A model generated the notes under the pieces. The model ran no database searches. It was not told where the DNA came from and saw nothing but the letters and a program-made list of their open reading frames with translations. A stretch of 64,000 nucleotides of DNA from Lineus longissimus (Eukaryota > Nemertea > Pilidiophora > Heteronemertea > Lineidae). The DNA lies in NCBI RefSeq assembly GCF_910592395.1, contig NC_088319.1, positions 5,952,001 through 6,016,000 of the forward strand. Direction: 5' to 3'. This document shows, one piece after another, positions 44,796 through 55,735 of the stretch (its first letter is position 1; each line of letters starts with the position of its first letter). A program made the translations under genes and the position numbers.

Positions 44796-45059
44796 CTGCT
44801 GCCAGCAAATATATCTTATATGAATGGCGATTCTGGTTTATTTTTGAGAGATGAACCAGAAATGTTCTCAAGTACATATCATGGAAGAAGACACAAGACA
44901 AAGGTGAACATTGCTAAGAGAAAACGTAGACTCCGCATACAGAATCACGCACAGCAAAGAAAAAAAATGACTTTCTTCCTGCAGTTGCCCACTGGAAGCC
45001 GCTCAAAGATGTTGAACAAAGATTACACACAAATGTTTGCTCATTCTATAAAGGCGTAT

Positions 45060-45775
45060 AAAACGACAGGCATTTCAAGCAGCGCAGAGGGCTTGAGGAT
45101 AAGAGTGTTGGCAAATAAAACCAGAGGTCCTGAGTTCGAGTCTCGATGAGAGGACCTTTTTATTTTTTTCCCTCCAGAATTCTTCAATGAAGACCTTCAT
45201 TGGTTGCCAGTGGTCTTGCGCATCGAGTATAAAATTATCAATCTGACACATAAGATCTTGCATGGAAGGGCACCCGTTTACCTAGAACAGCTTGTGAAAC
45301 ATCAGGATATTACTCGTCACACACGTTCTATGGATGTAAGTTCAAGAAACCTGGCCGTAAAAAGAACAAGAACAATCTTTGGTGATCGAAGTTTTTCAGT
45401 GTCCTCTGCGCGATTATGGAATAAACTTCCCAATGACATAAAGGCGATTGAGGATCAAGACACTTTTCGAATGCATTTGAAGACTTGGCTGTTCAATGGA
45501 CATTATCGGTAAAAATCAGCTGTAAGCGCTTTAACAGCTGAAACGTTCTGGGAAGCGCTATATAAATGACAGACTTATTATTATATTATTATTAATTCTC
45601 TGCGAAGGTCCGCATCGTCCCACGGCTTGCTGATTTGTGAAATCAAGCGCATCGAAGCATTGGAGGTCTATCATGTTTCAGGCCGCATTCAGAAGGGCCT
45701 TTCGGTCGTTTGAATTTCTTACTATTTCCGCATGGGGTGCTCTGTTTTTGTGCATGCAGTTCAGCTTTAAATAAC
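45060..45775 (+). mobile_element. tRNA-derived SINE, plus-strand copy, split by a LINE
   Basis: The body at 45596-45775 is about 90% identical to the reverse complement of 44511-44694. A degenerate head with B box GAGTTCGAGTCTC is at about 45075-45150. Between them sits a LINE fragment, and AATTCT (CCAGAATTCTTC and TTAATTCTCTG) repeats at the two junctions, consistent with LINE insertion into the SINE. Confidence 0.7.
45185..45595 (+). mobile_element. CR1/L2-like LINE 3' fragment
   Basis: The plus-strand frame carries the C-terminal reverse-transcriptase block (LPVVLRIEYKIINLTHKILH, GDRSFSVSSARLWNKLPNDI, FRMHLKTWLF) and a stop at 45510-45512. The tail is GCGCTATATAAATGAC followed by a TTATTA microsatellite, the standard 3' end of this LINE group. 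5'-truncated. Confidence 0.85.
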
Positions 45776-46142
45776 ATATTAAACAACATGCAGTTCTATG
45801 TCAGTTCTTGCCCTTGATTGCAAATTGTCTTGGCAATGATAAGGGCACGGCTATTGGAATGTTATCTAAGGAGATAAAACTCGATGCGTGTGCATTTGGC
45901 CAGCGGAGATGTAGTTGAATCGCCGAGTCTCTGCAGGGCCGGAGTCGTTCTTACTTGCACCAGAATACTTTATTTGCACGAACATCTGGTACAATATTCC
46001 CTTTGTATATAACTGGCGAATTATCTATGAAATCAAGGTAAAGTGTTTTTCATAGCGTTCTGGCCAAAGGTACTCCGACAGATGAACACAGGAATGTGAC
46101 CAGATCACATTAGCCAAACCAATGCTCTTTCACCCTGCTAGC

Positions 46143-46149
46143 TATATAA
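46143..46149 (+). promoter_or_regulatory. Possible TATA box
   Basis: TATATAAA in GCTATATAAAGCCGG, 92 bp before the ATG at 46235. Confidence 0.3.
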
Positions 46150-46234
46150 AGCCGGTCAACTTGGACTCGGCCTTTCCATACCCATAAAAAGACCGAGCTA
46201 ACACCCCGGCTATTGGAGTACCAGCTATGGTAGG

Positions 46235-46579
46235 ATGTGGGCCAAATGCGCAGTCGCTATAATTTTGGTTCCCATGGCCGCGGGAGATCGGTCCATTAGG
46301 TGTCGTGTCGGTTTGGACATTTACACTTCCGCCGTGCTAAACGAATCCGAAGCTACCCCAGCGCCGCGTATCGACAACGATAAGATTCAGACTAGCTTTC
46401 CCTACAGTATTAATGCAAAATTGGGACGGGTACCAGTTGGCTTGCATAGCAACATGGCGCATGGTTTTATCGAAAATTCGAACTTGTGGGAAACAAAAAA
46501 TGGACGGGTTAAATACGGTGAAAACAGCTGGAAGGGGGTTGTAACGGTTTGTACTTATTGTATTTTCCTCCACTTATGA
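46235..46579 (+). CDS. Possible first exon of a secreted protein (hypothetical)
   Basis: An ATG frame of up to 114 codons. The N-terminus (MWAKCAVAIILVPMAAGDRS) looks like a signal peptide, and the next about 85 residues have coding-like composition. GC content is higher than in flanking DNA. The real exon may end near 46549 at ACG/GTTTGT, a weak donor. No domain recognised and no following exon found; it could be chance. Confidence 0.28.
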   Translation: MWAKCAVAIILVPMAAGDRSIRCRVGLDIYTSAVLNESEATPAPRIDNDKIQTSFPYSINAKLGRVPVGLHSNMAHGFIENSNLWETKNGRVKYGENSWKGVVTVCTYCIFLHL

Positions 46580-48214
46580 TTATATGTATAAATTACATTC
46601 CAAACACTGATATTCTTTAACAAATGTCCAACTCGATCGCGTCATCGAGTCATCGAGTCGAATACCACACGCCGCCCAGGTCTGTGTAAATACGCTATTT
46701 GTGATCACACTATGAGGGTATAACAATGACAAGATATCAGCCATTAAGTAAATTTGGCAGATCTATCGAAAAAAAACCCACCCATAATTGGCGTGTAAGG
46801 CACTTTTTTATTACATTGTATTTTAAATTATTACAAGATATATCAACTATAGTGTTAGTCATTCAATAAACAACGTAAGTGGTATTAGTATTCAAGTTAC
46901 CTTCTCTGGTAAAGTTAGGCGCTTCTTGAAAACAAAAGGGAGAAAAAGTAGAAAAAAGCTTCTGATATCTATAGAGAAATGCTTGCATAATATCTAGAAT
47001 TGATAAGAAAGACGGCATGTGGAAGCAATATAGAGTAATTCATCTTGTTTAAGGTTCCGAATTCTGACTATAGAGTTTTTTACGAGACATATCGACTTCA
47101 GTTGTTTATGTCTTCCATTATTATTTCATTATGTAATAATGTAGATTTAGGCTAAAAGCTAACTCGACATTTTAAAAAGTGCACTTGTGCACGCTCGGCA
47201 GACGGCAATATGGAGGCAATATAGAGAAGTACATGTAGTGCGTACATTTCGTTGCGCCTCAAGGTACTGTGGGTAAAGCTTTCGTGAGAGGTGTCAGAGT
47301 TTGTTCACGCACGCAGGGCCCCCTCACGGCGCCTTTCGGGTCGTGGGTGATCTGTCTGTGTCTAACCCCCAGAGGAAAATTGAGAGGATCAATAAGATAT
47401 GAACGAGTGTATGTATTACACTCGGCATTACTCCATGTAGGCACTAAGAAAAAATCTGATATGGACTTTTCCTTAATCTCTCCTCAGAACCTTCCCTAAA
47501 CCGTACTGAGTGATCTACGCGAGGGAAATGGTTACATTATGGGATGGTAGTACATATTTAGTGAGTACGCCCATTAGGCGCATACACTAGATCTCTATTG
47601 TGGTCAGCTGGAGTCTGTATATTATGTCAAATGATTAAAAAGTGATTTAATAATAACGTTGTACCCGAAATCTGTGTCTCTTAGTTATTTATCCTTTAGT
47701 TGCACTTTACAACCGTCTCACTCGGTCATTAAACTTTCCTTTTAAGGAAAATGCCGCACCCCATTGTGCCCGTGTTCACAAATTCGTTAAATAAGGAGTC
47801 AATCTGATCCTTAGACCCGGTGACTGATTGTGACAACCCTAATTTGTATTATCATCACTTACTGCCAAATCTCTCAGACACCCAAACGTGCGACCGTGAC
47901 ACAGGAAAGACCTGCAGGGATGATACAAAATATCCAAGAATAGAATAAAACGTCCTGCGTCCTTCTCGTTCTTTTGATGGTAATGACCTCCAAGAACCTC
48001 ATAACATCCGGTGTCAGGATTTGGACAGTGTCACACGACAACAACAAATTTAACAACACAGGCAGACTCGGGGGCAGATGAGTGTGGATATTCCGCCAGT
48101 CATTTTATTTCGCCAGTCACCAGTCACCAGCAGTCACCAGTCATTTTTTTTAAAGTTATAAATTCGGCACAAAAGGCCAAAACCAATGATTATAGGTTAA
48201 AACAAATACTAACA
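46580..48214 (+). other. No gene or element recognised
   Basis: AT-rich intergenic-looking sequence. A GC-richer patch at 47240-47400 has open frames on both strands but no recognisable protein. Confidence 0.4.
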
Positions 48215-48375
48215 TAAACGTTTTCCTGTGAATACAAAAAATCCCCCCCCCTCTCACAAAAAAGAAAAAATGTATCGTCTTGACCGGGACTCGAACACAC
48301 TCTCCCTGCTCGCTCCCTCCCGTCAATAATGCATGCGGTAAACAAAAATTTCACCACACAGCTGGTCATGATTTT
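48215..48375 (-). mobile_element. tRNA-headed SINE fragment
   Basis: On the minus strand GTGTTCGAGTCCCGGTCAAG (B box) follows a weak A box. The tail has a G run then ATTTTTTGTATTCACAGGAA, also found at about 55166-55215. Confidence 0.5.
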
Positions 48376-48688
48376 ATGCATATAAACGCGCAGTGCAGAT
48401 TGCGGCCTTTGTTTTCTAAGAATAAAATGTTACACGGTATTTAATTGGTTTTGATCTTTTGTAAGCTTTCCTCTGGTTGGTTAGTATTGGATTTCAAACT
48501 TCGAATTTCAAATTTCTATTTTCGGATTTGAAGTTACCTGGAATGAAATTGAAACTTTTTATAACCCAACGCTTGTGATGAAGAATGGGAGAAAAGTAAA
48601 ACAAGTTTATGCGCTCAGCGCGGGTATAGGTCGATACAATTGTGAACAATAATGCGTCAGCTATTGTTTACACGATATTCGTTGGACA

Positions 48689-50355
48689 TCATGTAGGGAA
48701 TACGATATTAATCACACGGCATTCGTCATTTGACATGGTAGTCCAAGCCACACTCACCCGTACATTCTCCGGTGCATGTTCTCTAAGTTCAGCTACGACT
48801 GCCCCATGTTCAACCAGTCGAGGGAAGTTCACTTCAGCTAGGCCTTTGTTCCCATCAGTTGCAATTAAAAGGGTGACTGTGCATCCTTCCTTCGGGTTTC
48901 CTCTCGATGTTTTTATTTCGACGTCGCGGTTACCTGTGTTATCCAACGAATAATTAGGGGGGAAATCATATCGCACAAATGTCTGGTTCATGTTAAATAG
49001 GCGTCGTTCAGAATAGTTCCTCTCCTCCACTCTTCGTTGAATAACATCCCGAAAGTCAGCTACCGGCTGAGCAGCGTTTTCAGGAATTTTCTTAGAATCC
49101 CTAGTGCATCTTCTATAGCTGATGCGATGTCTGAAATATGAAACGATCAGTTTCAAAGAAAAAAGGAAATGCGGATGTGGGAGTAGTTTTAAGTGCTCTA
49201 GAAGAAGCCGCATAATGGTATCCCAAAAACATGAATACCATTGGGTTATCGATTTGTCCATCACTAGTCATACTAATGGTTAACGTATGGCTACGCTGTA
49301 GACTATATGAATCAGTGAGGTTGTTGTTTTCAATTACACCCATAAGTAGAAGTAAAATGTAACATTGCACTGTTTATTCACATTTCAGTCAGTGGTGTAC
49401 TTGATGTTCATTTTCTTGACATTTCCCCTTACCTTATCATAAAACGTTCAAGCCAGTGCGGAGAGGCTCTGAAATCCAAACACCGAGGTCGAGACATTTC
49501 CAACTGCGCCCTCTCATCGCCAGGGATGTTGTCCCCCATCGTCGGAAAACCCTACCGGCTTGGTCCTTTAAGTCTTGTACAGAGACTGGCAACTCCTTCC
49601 ACGATACCATTCAACTGTGGAATCTTCGATTTCTGGCCAAATACCTGAAATGATAAAAGCTTCAGTACCACCATACATGAATGCTGTAGGACAACACATT
49701 TTATCAAACAGTTCACATTCACCTTACCCGACCCCCCCCCCCCCCAAAAAAAACAAAACCCCAACGAAATTCAGAGTTCAATCCATGCTGTATACTGTGT
49801 ACGCATCCACATAGCCACCTGGCCTGCAAAATTAGGCCTAGGCCCAGGCGAGTACAATACATGGAAGGTACACAATAACCTGGGACCATTTCATTGAATT
49901 AACTATCGGCTGACTTTCGCAAGTGGTCTATTACGAGCGCATACGGTTCGAACCCAGAGCTTCGGCTCCAAAGTATGGTTCCACTGCAAACTGAGTTGAT
50001 GCCGAACTCGGTAGGCCTACTTGCAGTGGACAGTGACATCCCTGTAATTCTAGAGCGTTAGATTCAATAAAAAAGGCGTCCGACGCTCACCGTTCCCCAA
50101 TTGACGGTACCGACTCATCCGTCTTCGCCGTTGACATTCTTCATGCGCACCCCTGATGTCATCCTCGTTACGAATCCAGTGGCGGAATGTATTAACTCGA
50201 ATGTTACGAAACCTGGCAAAGTCGGCGAGAGTACGCCCTTGGTCGTGTCCTTCAAGATGAGCCAGCCAGTACTCGTCCATATACCGGATATTTTGCTCCA
50301 ACGAATAGGCCTGGAGTCGGCGCCTTGGAGGCGCAGGATCCACATCCATCGCCAT
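48689..50355 (-). pseudogene. pogo-like (Tc1/mariner superfamily) transposase, three exons, broken
   Basis: Minus-strand gene reconstructed from splice sites. Exon 1 (50355-50091) starts at ATG and holds a helix-turn-helix-like N-terminus (ADFARFRNIRVNTFRHWI), donor GTGAGC. Exon 2 (49644-49433; acceptor ATTTCAG, donor GTAAGG) opens with IWPEIEDSTVEWY and closes with FRASPHWLERFMI, as in a CENP-B/Tc5-type DNA-binding domain. It changes frame twice in between, with stop codons. Exon 3 (49130-48689; acceptor ATTTCAG) continues RHRISYRRCT and reaches the start of the DDE catalytic domain (LFNMNQTFVRYDFPPN, then G...V.I.TSRG and TVTLLIATDGNKG). In place of the usual MDET the motif reads MNQT, and the later catalytic acids are absent. 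It is therefore an inactive, truncated copy. TIRs were not found. Confidence 0.75.
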
Positions 50356-51182
50356 GCACGTACATGTGCAGTGCCAGGCGACGAATAAAAAGGAAAAATA
50401 GAATCTCGCCTTGCATTTTGAATTTTAGTCTTCAAACTGTTGAACGCAACTTTCGGAAGCTCAGTCAATGCCATGAATGCGACAAAATTCTGTGTAAGGC
50501 CTCTCGATGCAATGTCGTAATGATCGTTAATGGGAAACGCTAAGAAAGAATACCCTGTGCTAGAGAAAGGCCCATTTAACCCTGCGTTCATGTAAGAGTA
50601 TTGACAATGGCTATTCCATTGAAATCACTATGACCCTGGCAGCGGTCTATAAAACTTAGAAAATTTCGAACGGGTTGAGGCCGAAGTAAGTGGGATTTTC
50701 CCGTATATTCCTATTTTTCATAGTGCGAAATCCCATTCTGTCCTGGGGCTTGATAACGGGTAACCGGATGTCTCGGATCGGTTTTAAATTTGGATCCAAT
50801 ATGAAGACACCATTCCTATTAGCTTCTCAAGCACTACTGAATTAGGCAGCCATTTTAGTCACACATGTTCTGTGACAAAAACCAAGCAACACCCAGCGAA
50901 TAGGATGTTCTGGCGATCAACGAATTGACAAGATGACGATAAGAACTATGCCAGAGGTTAATTACTTTATGAAGAGGACTGTATATCTATATGGTACAAG
51001 CTATCATAAGATACCTACAATTCACTACAGCTGTAAATGCTTCAGCCTAGAGCCAGCGGCTCCGTACTAGTTTTACACACGATTGCGGTGTCTCTTCTCC
51101 GGCATCTACAACAGGCTATCCTCCGTCTCGTGTTCGATTGCAGACTTCGGTATTCCAGCCCGTAACGTCAGTAGAAGGGCGT
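50356..51182 (+). other. No gene or element recognised
   Basis: Open frames here overlap the transposase exon on the other strand or are short. Nothing else supported. Confidence 0.4.
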
Positions 51183-51982
51183 TGTAGATTATATATATAT
51201 ATCAAATTATCTTCCCGCCAAGGGGAATATATCAATACAAGTTTTTTCCGCTAAGGGATATATACTAAAATGCTTCTCACAACTCAAAGCGTGCTACAAC
51301 ACAAACAGTCTGTAACATTGACTCAGGCTGACTGAAGCAACCTGACCGCTAGCTAGGACTATATAAATGACTTCGACTCAACCGGTTCTGCCCAGATGGC
51401 AACAGACTAGTCCTAACTAGCCGGCAGGTCGTAACAATAAACTAGCCAGTAAATTAAGAATACTATACCGCCACGGGTATTCTATAAACGGGGAGGGACG
51501 TCAACAGCAAGGCCTCGTCCTTCTCGATCTCTGCAGGGCGGATTCGTCCAAATCGTCAACACGGCTTCTGGCGTAAGCGGAGAGACAGTGATGGAATCAC
51601 ACCCACTGGCTTCTAACTATATAACTATCAAACAGTCACCTGAATTCAACATACACAGATTAAAACGTGGGTTAACACAACATCTTTTTAGTCCCAAAAT
51701 ACAACTGGGTTTTATATAATGGTTTTCCAGAAATCCGTTCGCACGGTCTATAATTTTTAAAGTCTATATAACAGGTTCGAGTATGTCCAATAACACCAAT
51801 GAACTAAAATACTAAACGATAACGATTCATTCTAACCGAGAATCAACAACATTACAGCCCATTCATCGAAAATAGGCCTAAAAGAGTGGAGTGGAAAGTT
51901 GCTCAGGTCGACCTGATCTACGCGAGCCTATTCGAAGCACCTGGTCCGCAAAGACCAGAATGCACCTTCAAACATTATTACA
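51183..51982 (+). mobile_element. Possible solo LTR
   Basis: An about 800-bp stretch starts TGTAGATT and ends ATTATTACA, with a TATA-like CTATATAAATG (51359) and AATAAA (51435) spaced about 75 bp, as in an LTR promoter and polyadenylation pair. No matching target duplication and no second copy in the window, so this is tentative. Confidence 0.25.
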
Positions 51983-52693
51983 CCCCCCTTTTAGACCCCT
52001 TCTCAAACTATAGAAAACCATGTCAATTAAATGCACAGATAGCTATACATTAGCGAGAGGAAGACACAAACTGGTGATACGTTTACAAACACAGCACGAT
52101 ACACACGGTCAGTGCATCGGCCGTATACAAATGTACGTAAAGCGTGAAAGGCTTCACACCGGTAAAATTATGGCATTTTCCATTCTATCGGTAAAGTACG
52201 GCGTGAATCAATCATAAAAACGTTACCACCATTTCAACGCTGCTTCAACCATTTCAACCATCTCGCTACGAACTTCTGGGCGTTGTCATCTATAGAATAG
52301 TACAGAACCGGCGGCGATCCTCACTCAATCGCGGACGGAGTCGAAGTGCTGTCTTGAACACACATGCCCATGGGTGTTACCTAAGTCTCGCCAACATCTC
52401 GCAAAATCTCGGTAAACAATTTTTTGGCGCGGAAATAATAATACAATAACGGGGTCAAACCGGGTCAAGGGAGAAGTCAGCTGATCGCAATAACAAACGA
52501 TCACTGATCGTCACAACATAGGATCTATAGCCATTGCTGGGTTAAAATATCCTTATTTTCAGAATTCGGTACCTCGTGCTAGAAAATGCTTCCTCGTTAA
52601 TTTCCTGCTCCTCCTGCGTGTGATTATACATGCGTATTCATGAGAAAAGGATAGGTAAAACTCTGCCAAATAGTTGAGGAGTCTGATCAGAAG

Positions 52694-53196
52694 CCTACCA
52701 ACGTGTGCTTAAGGAGTTAGGCCGATTTCCAAAACCGTCATGATCAGATGAACTGTTGATTGGGCTTGAGAAGTTTGTATGCGACATATACGGCAAGTCG
52801 AAGCTCACAGATAATGCAGACGCTAGATATACTCTACTCAGACATAAATGCTCTCCAACCATTACATCTGAACCTATGGAGAAGTTGATTGGTGCTGACT
52901 ACAGCCTGCTACCGCCTTCGAAAGCCGTTCTTCAGCAAAAGGTGATGAGGACTAACTACGTGTATTCGCTTTTGAAGAGTGCTCATCTTCTCAATCCTGC
53001 TGGAGACGTCCATCCTTTACAATGTCGATGGAAATCGAAAAGTGGAAAAATGAACATTGTGTGGTTTGAGGGACAACAAATGCCTAAAGACATAGAAAAC
53101 AACATTGAGAATATTGACGAAGCAGCTGCTGATGAAGAATGCTTTGATGACAGCGATTCGGATGAATCAGATCAGGAAGATGGGGAATTTGACTGA
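52694..53196 (+). pseudogene. C-terminal fragment of a recurrent transposon-type protein
   Basis: An open frame of 146 codons lacking an ATG at its start, preceded in frame by related sequence (LKELGRFPKP) and a TGA at 52741-52743. The pattern LEKFVCDIYGKSK.TDNADAR, then LPPSKAVLQQKVMRTNYVY and a W.. K....IVWFEG block recurs in many animal genomes as part of multi-copy, mobile-element-like proteins. I cannot name the family. It ends in a very acidic tail (DDSDSDESDQEDGEFD). Confidence 0.45.
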
Positions 53197-55057
53197 GTGG
53201 TTTCGATCCTGAATGATTTGTGTCATAACACTTAACGAACTAACCACAGGTTCGAACTGAATTTTGTAGACCCTTTGATAGATTGAATACCTCAAACCAA
53301 ACATTTGAATGGCGGATCATTGTCATGTGATGAATTTTCATGAAGATATTATATCGCTTTGTATTGCACGTAACTTTCGCCTAATTATTATCTTTACCGT
53401 TTGTTTAAAGAATCATTCCTTGTTCTTCATTATGTTGGACTTAAAAGTACCAAATACCTCTCTGCTTCCTAATCCAGGCATTTTCTGCCCCTGAAATGGA
53501 ATAGTGGTTCAAAATCAGTGCTATTTAAGATGGGGCGCAAATTTCAAGTAGCACCCTATTTTTGGCACCTTTTGACCTCAGGTGACATAACAACGATGCT
53601 AATTTGCATATTTTTGGTTTTATGTGATAGAATAGTTCAATACAAACATTTTGAGTGAAAAATCATTGTTTTATGTTGGATAATCGCTGGCTATTGTTTC
53701 CCCTTTCCCAGAATTTCTCACAACAAAATTCACCACTACCAGTCAAAAACATGCAATTTTCATAATAACGCACAGGCTGGTTCTTGTAAGATTGCTTTTT
53801 CGGATTTAGCAAACAATTTCACTTCAGAAATGCCTGGACGGGATTGCACACCAAAATATAAATGAAACGGTGTTATCTCTTTGACTATTACTTTATTGCA
53901 GATTTACTACGAACTGTAGAACAGAAAAATATCGCGTGCAGGATAATTTCGCGAATTTTGCGTAGGTTCTACTTGCTAAATATTCAGCTGGGAAAATCTC
54001 TTGCTTCTCAGCAAGAATTCCATGTCATTATTGCCAAGTTTCCACAGACGCATTGCATCCAGAGGCGCTGTGTCGATCTCAGCTAGTAAACCATTATAGT
54101 CCATTCGCAAATGTTATGTCCGCATCGTTTGGGGCTCTGGAGGGCGAACTACTGGTCGGATTGCATTCAAAATAGATTTTTCTTGATCCTTGCCTCGATA
54201 AAAAACATAATTTTAAGGATTCAGCATTCTCGATGCAGAAATAAAAAAATTCTTCAACGAAGTCCAATGGTCATTTTGAGGGTCCCCTGGATAGGCCATA
54301 TATATTTTGTTTTTGGATATTTCTCATCCATTCTTGGCACATAAGTAGATTGACGCAAAAAATAATAACCCGAAAGTTTCAGCCAGACTGGTCGAGAAAT
54401 AAACCGTACAGAGCAGAAAATGTCCGAATTCAATGCACCACATCAATGAACTGAAAGCATACAAACAAATTATTTCGTTACCATGGTTAGTAAAATGAAA
54501 AAGTCCTGTTTGAAAAAGTCCTGTTTGGTTTTGAGCTGATCGAAGACTAATAAAAACTTAACTGTGCCTGGTCTCTGGCCAAGGATTGCTATCGAGAATC
54601 AGACAAACGCGGAATTCAAAAGTTATATATGTTCCAAGCGGATTCGTGCAGGGACAAGTCATCAGCTTTAGCATTTCTCATCAAAGCCAAAATTTGGTTC
54701 ATTCCCACCGTCGTTGACCAGGCTGCATTTTTCTGCTTCGTCGACGAAAAGAATCGGCTGATACTTTGGCCGAAGAAGTACAAATTCAGGAAAAAGTCAC
54801 ACATTGAAAGCAAAAATGTTCATATAACACAAAGAGAAAGTTTTACATAATTGATATCAGTTACAATGACAGTGGCAGTTGCAATTAGTAGCCGTGACCA
54901 TAACTGCAACATAAATCTATCAAATTCGAAAATCAATGTTATTTTGCAAAAAAAAGGAAAAGTTTCTTCACCTGGGAATTTTGTTTGGGTCTGACCGTTA
55001 GCGCGTTTATGGTGGTTCATCGTTTTTCAGTGTTTTCATAACAGAAAATTGGACAGT
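53197..55057 (+). other. No gene; one repeat relic
   Basis: About 54410-54500 (GAGCAGAAAATGTC, AAATTATTTCGTTACCATGG) matches the core of the MITE at 33378-33904. No other feature recognised. Confidence 0.45.
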
Positions 55058-55240
55058 GAGCGCGGTGGCACCACAGTTAAGCGTCCGCCTTGCGTCAGGT
55101 AAGTTCTGGGTTAGATATCAAGACAGACACGGAGGAGTGTTTGGGACGACATTTTTATCAACTTAGGGGGGGGGGGGTAGAGGGTGATAAGTTTTTGTAT
55201 TCACAGCAAAAAAATCTGTAGAAAAAGAGTGGCACGATAG
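55058..55240 (+). mobile_element. tRNA-headed SINE fragment
   Basis: The head GGCACCACAGTTAAGCGTCC, GCCTTGCGTCAGGTAAGTTC, TGGGTTAGATATC matches the head of the SINE at 55471. A G run and TTTTTGTATTCACAG then follow, as at 48215-48375. Confidence 0.5.
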
Positions 55241-55470
55241 TGTAGCCATGCAGGGGATATAGCCACAATTTGACGCAAGCGCTAGACTTAATTCCAATGA
55301 ATAACTCATCATTTACTCCTAATTTCTCCATTGTTATAACGCCAAATTATTGAATGTTACACTTTATATGATTGGCTAAGAGTTTCCCAGCGATTAGGGA
55401 TTTTGAATTTCGGATTTTGTATTTCAAAATTACGGATTTCGTATTTCGAATTTCAGATGAGCCTTCTGGG

Positions 55471-55735
55471 CTTTCGTAGTTAAGCGTCGGTTTTGCGTCG
55501 GGTAAGTCCCGGGTTAGATACCCGGCCAGGGCCACTTTGTAACGCTCAACTGGCCTGAAATGTCCGTGCATGCGCAGGATTGGGCGTTGCCCTTGGTTCT
55601 CCAGAATGGTTTCTGGACAGACTGGGTAATAATATTTGCGATTGTAAAAGCGCTTTGAGACAGTAGATGATACAGTAAAAAGTGCTTTATAGAGACATCT
55701 CCTATCATAATTATCATTACTACTTTCAATATGGG
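55471..55735 (+). mobile_element. tRNA-derived SINE with LINE-type tail
   Basis: The head has a tRNA-like A box region (GTAGTTAAGCGTCGG) and B box region (CCCGGGTTAGATACCCGG). The tail GCGCTTTGAGACA, AAAAGTGCTTTATAGAGAC and a TCAT/ATTA-rich end resembles CR1/L2 3' ends, which supply reverse transcription in trans. Confidence 0.65.

Noticed and set aside
47259-47499. Opposed 60-76 codon frames in a GC-richer patch
   Set aside because: Both strands are open over the same bases, and neither shows a motif.
50115-50591. 158-codon minus-strand frame as a gene
   Set aside because: It overlaps transposase exon 1 in another frame and has no recognisable domain or splice logic.
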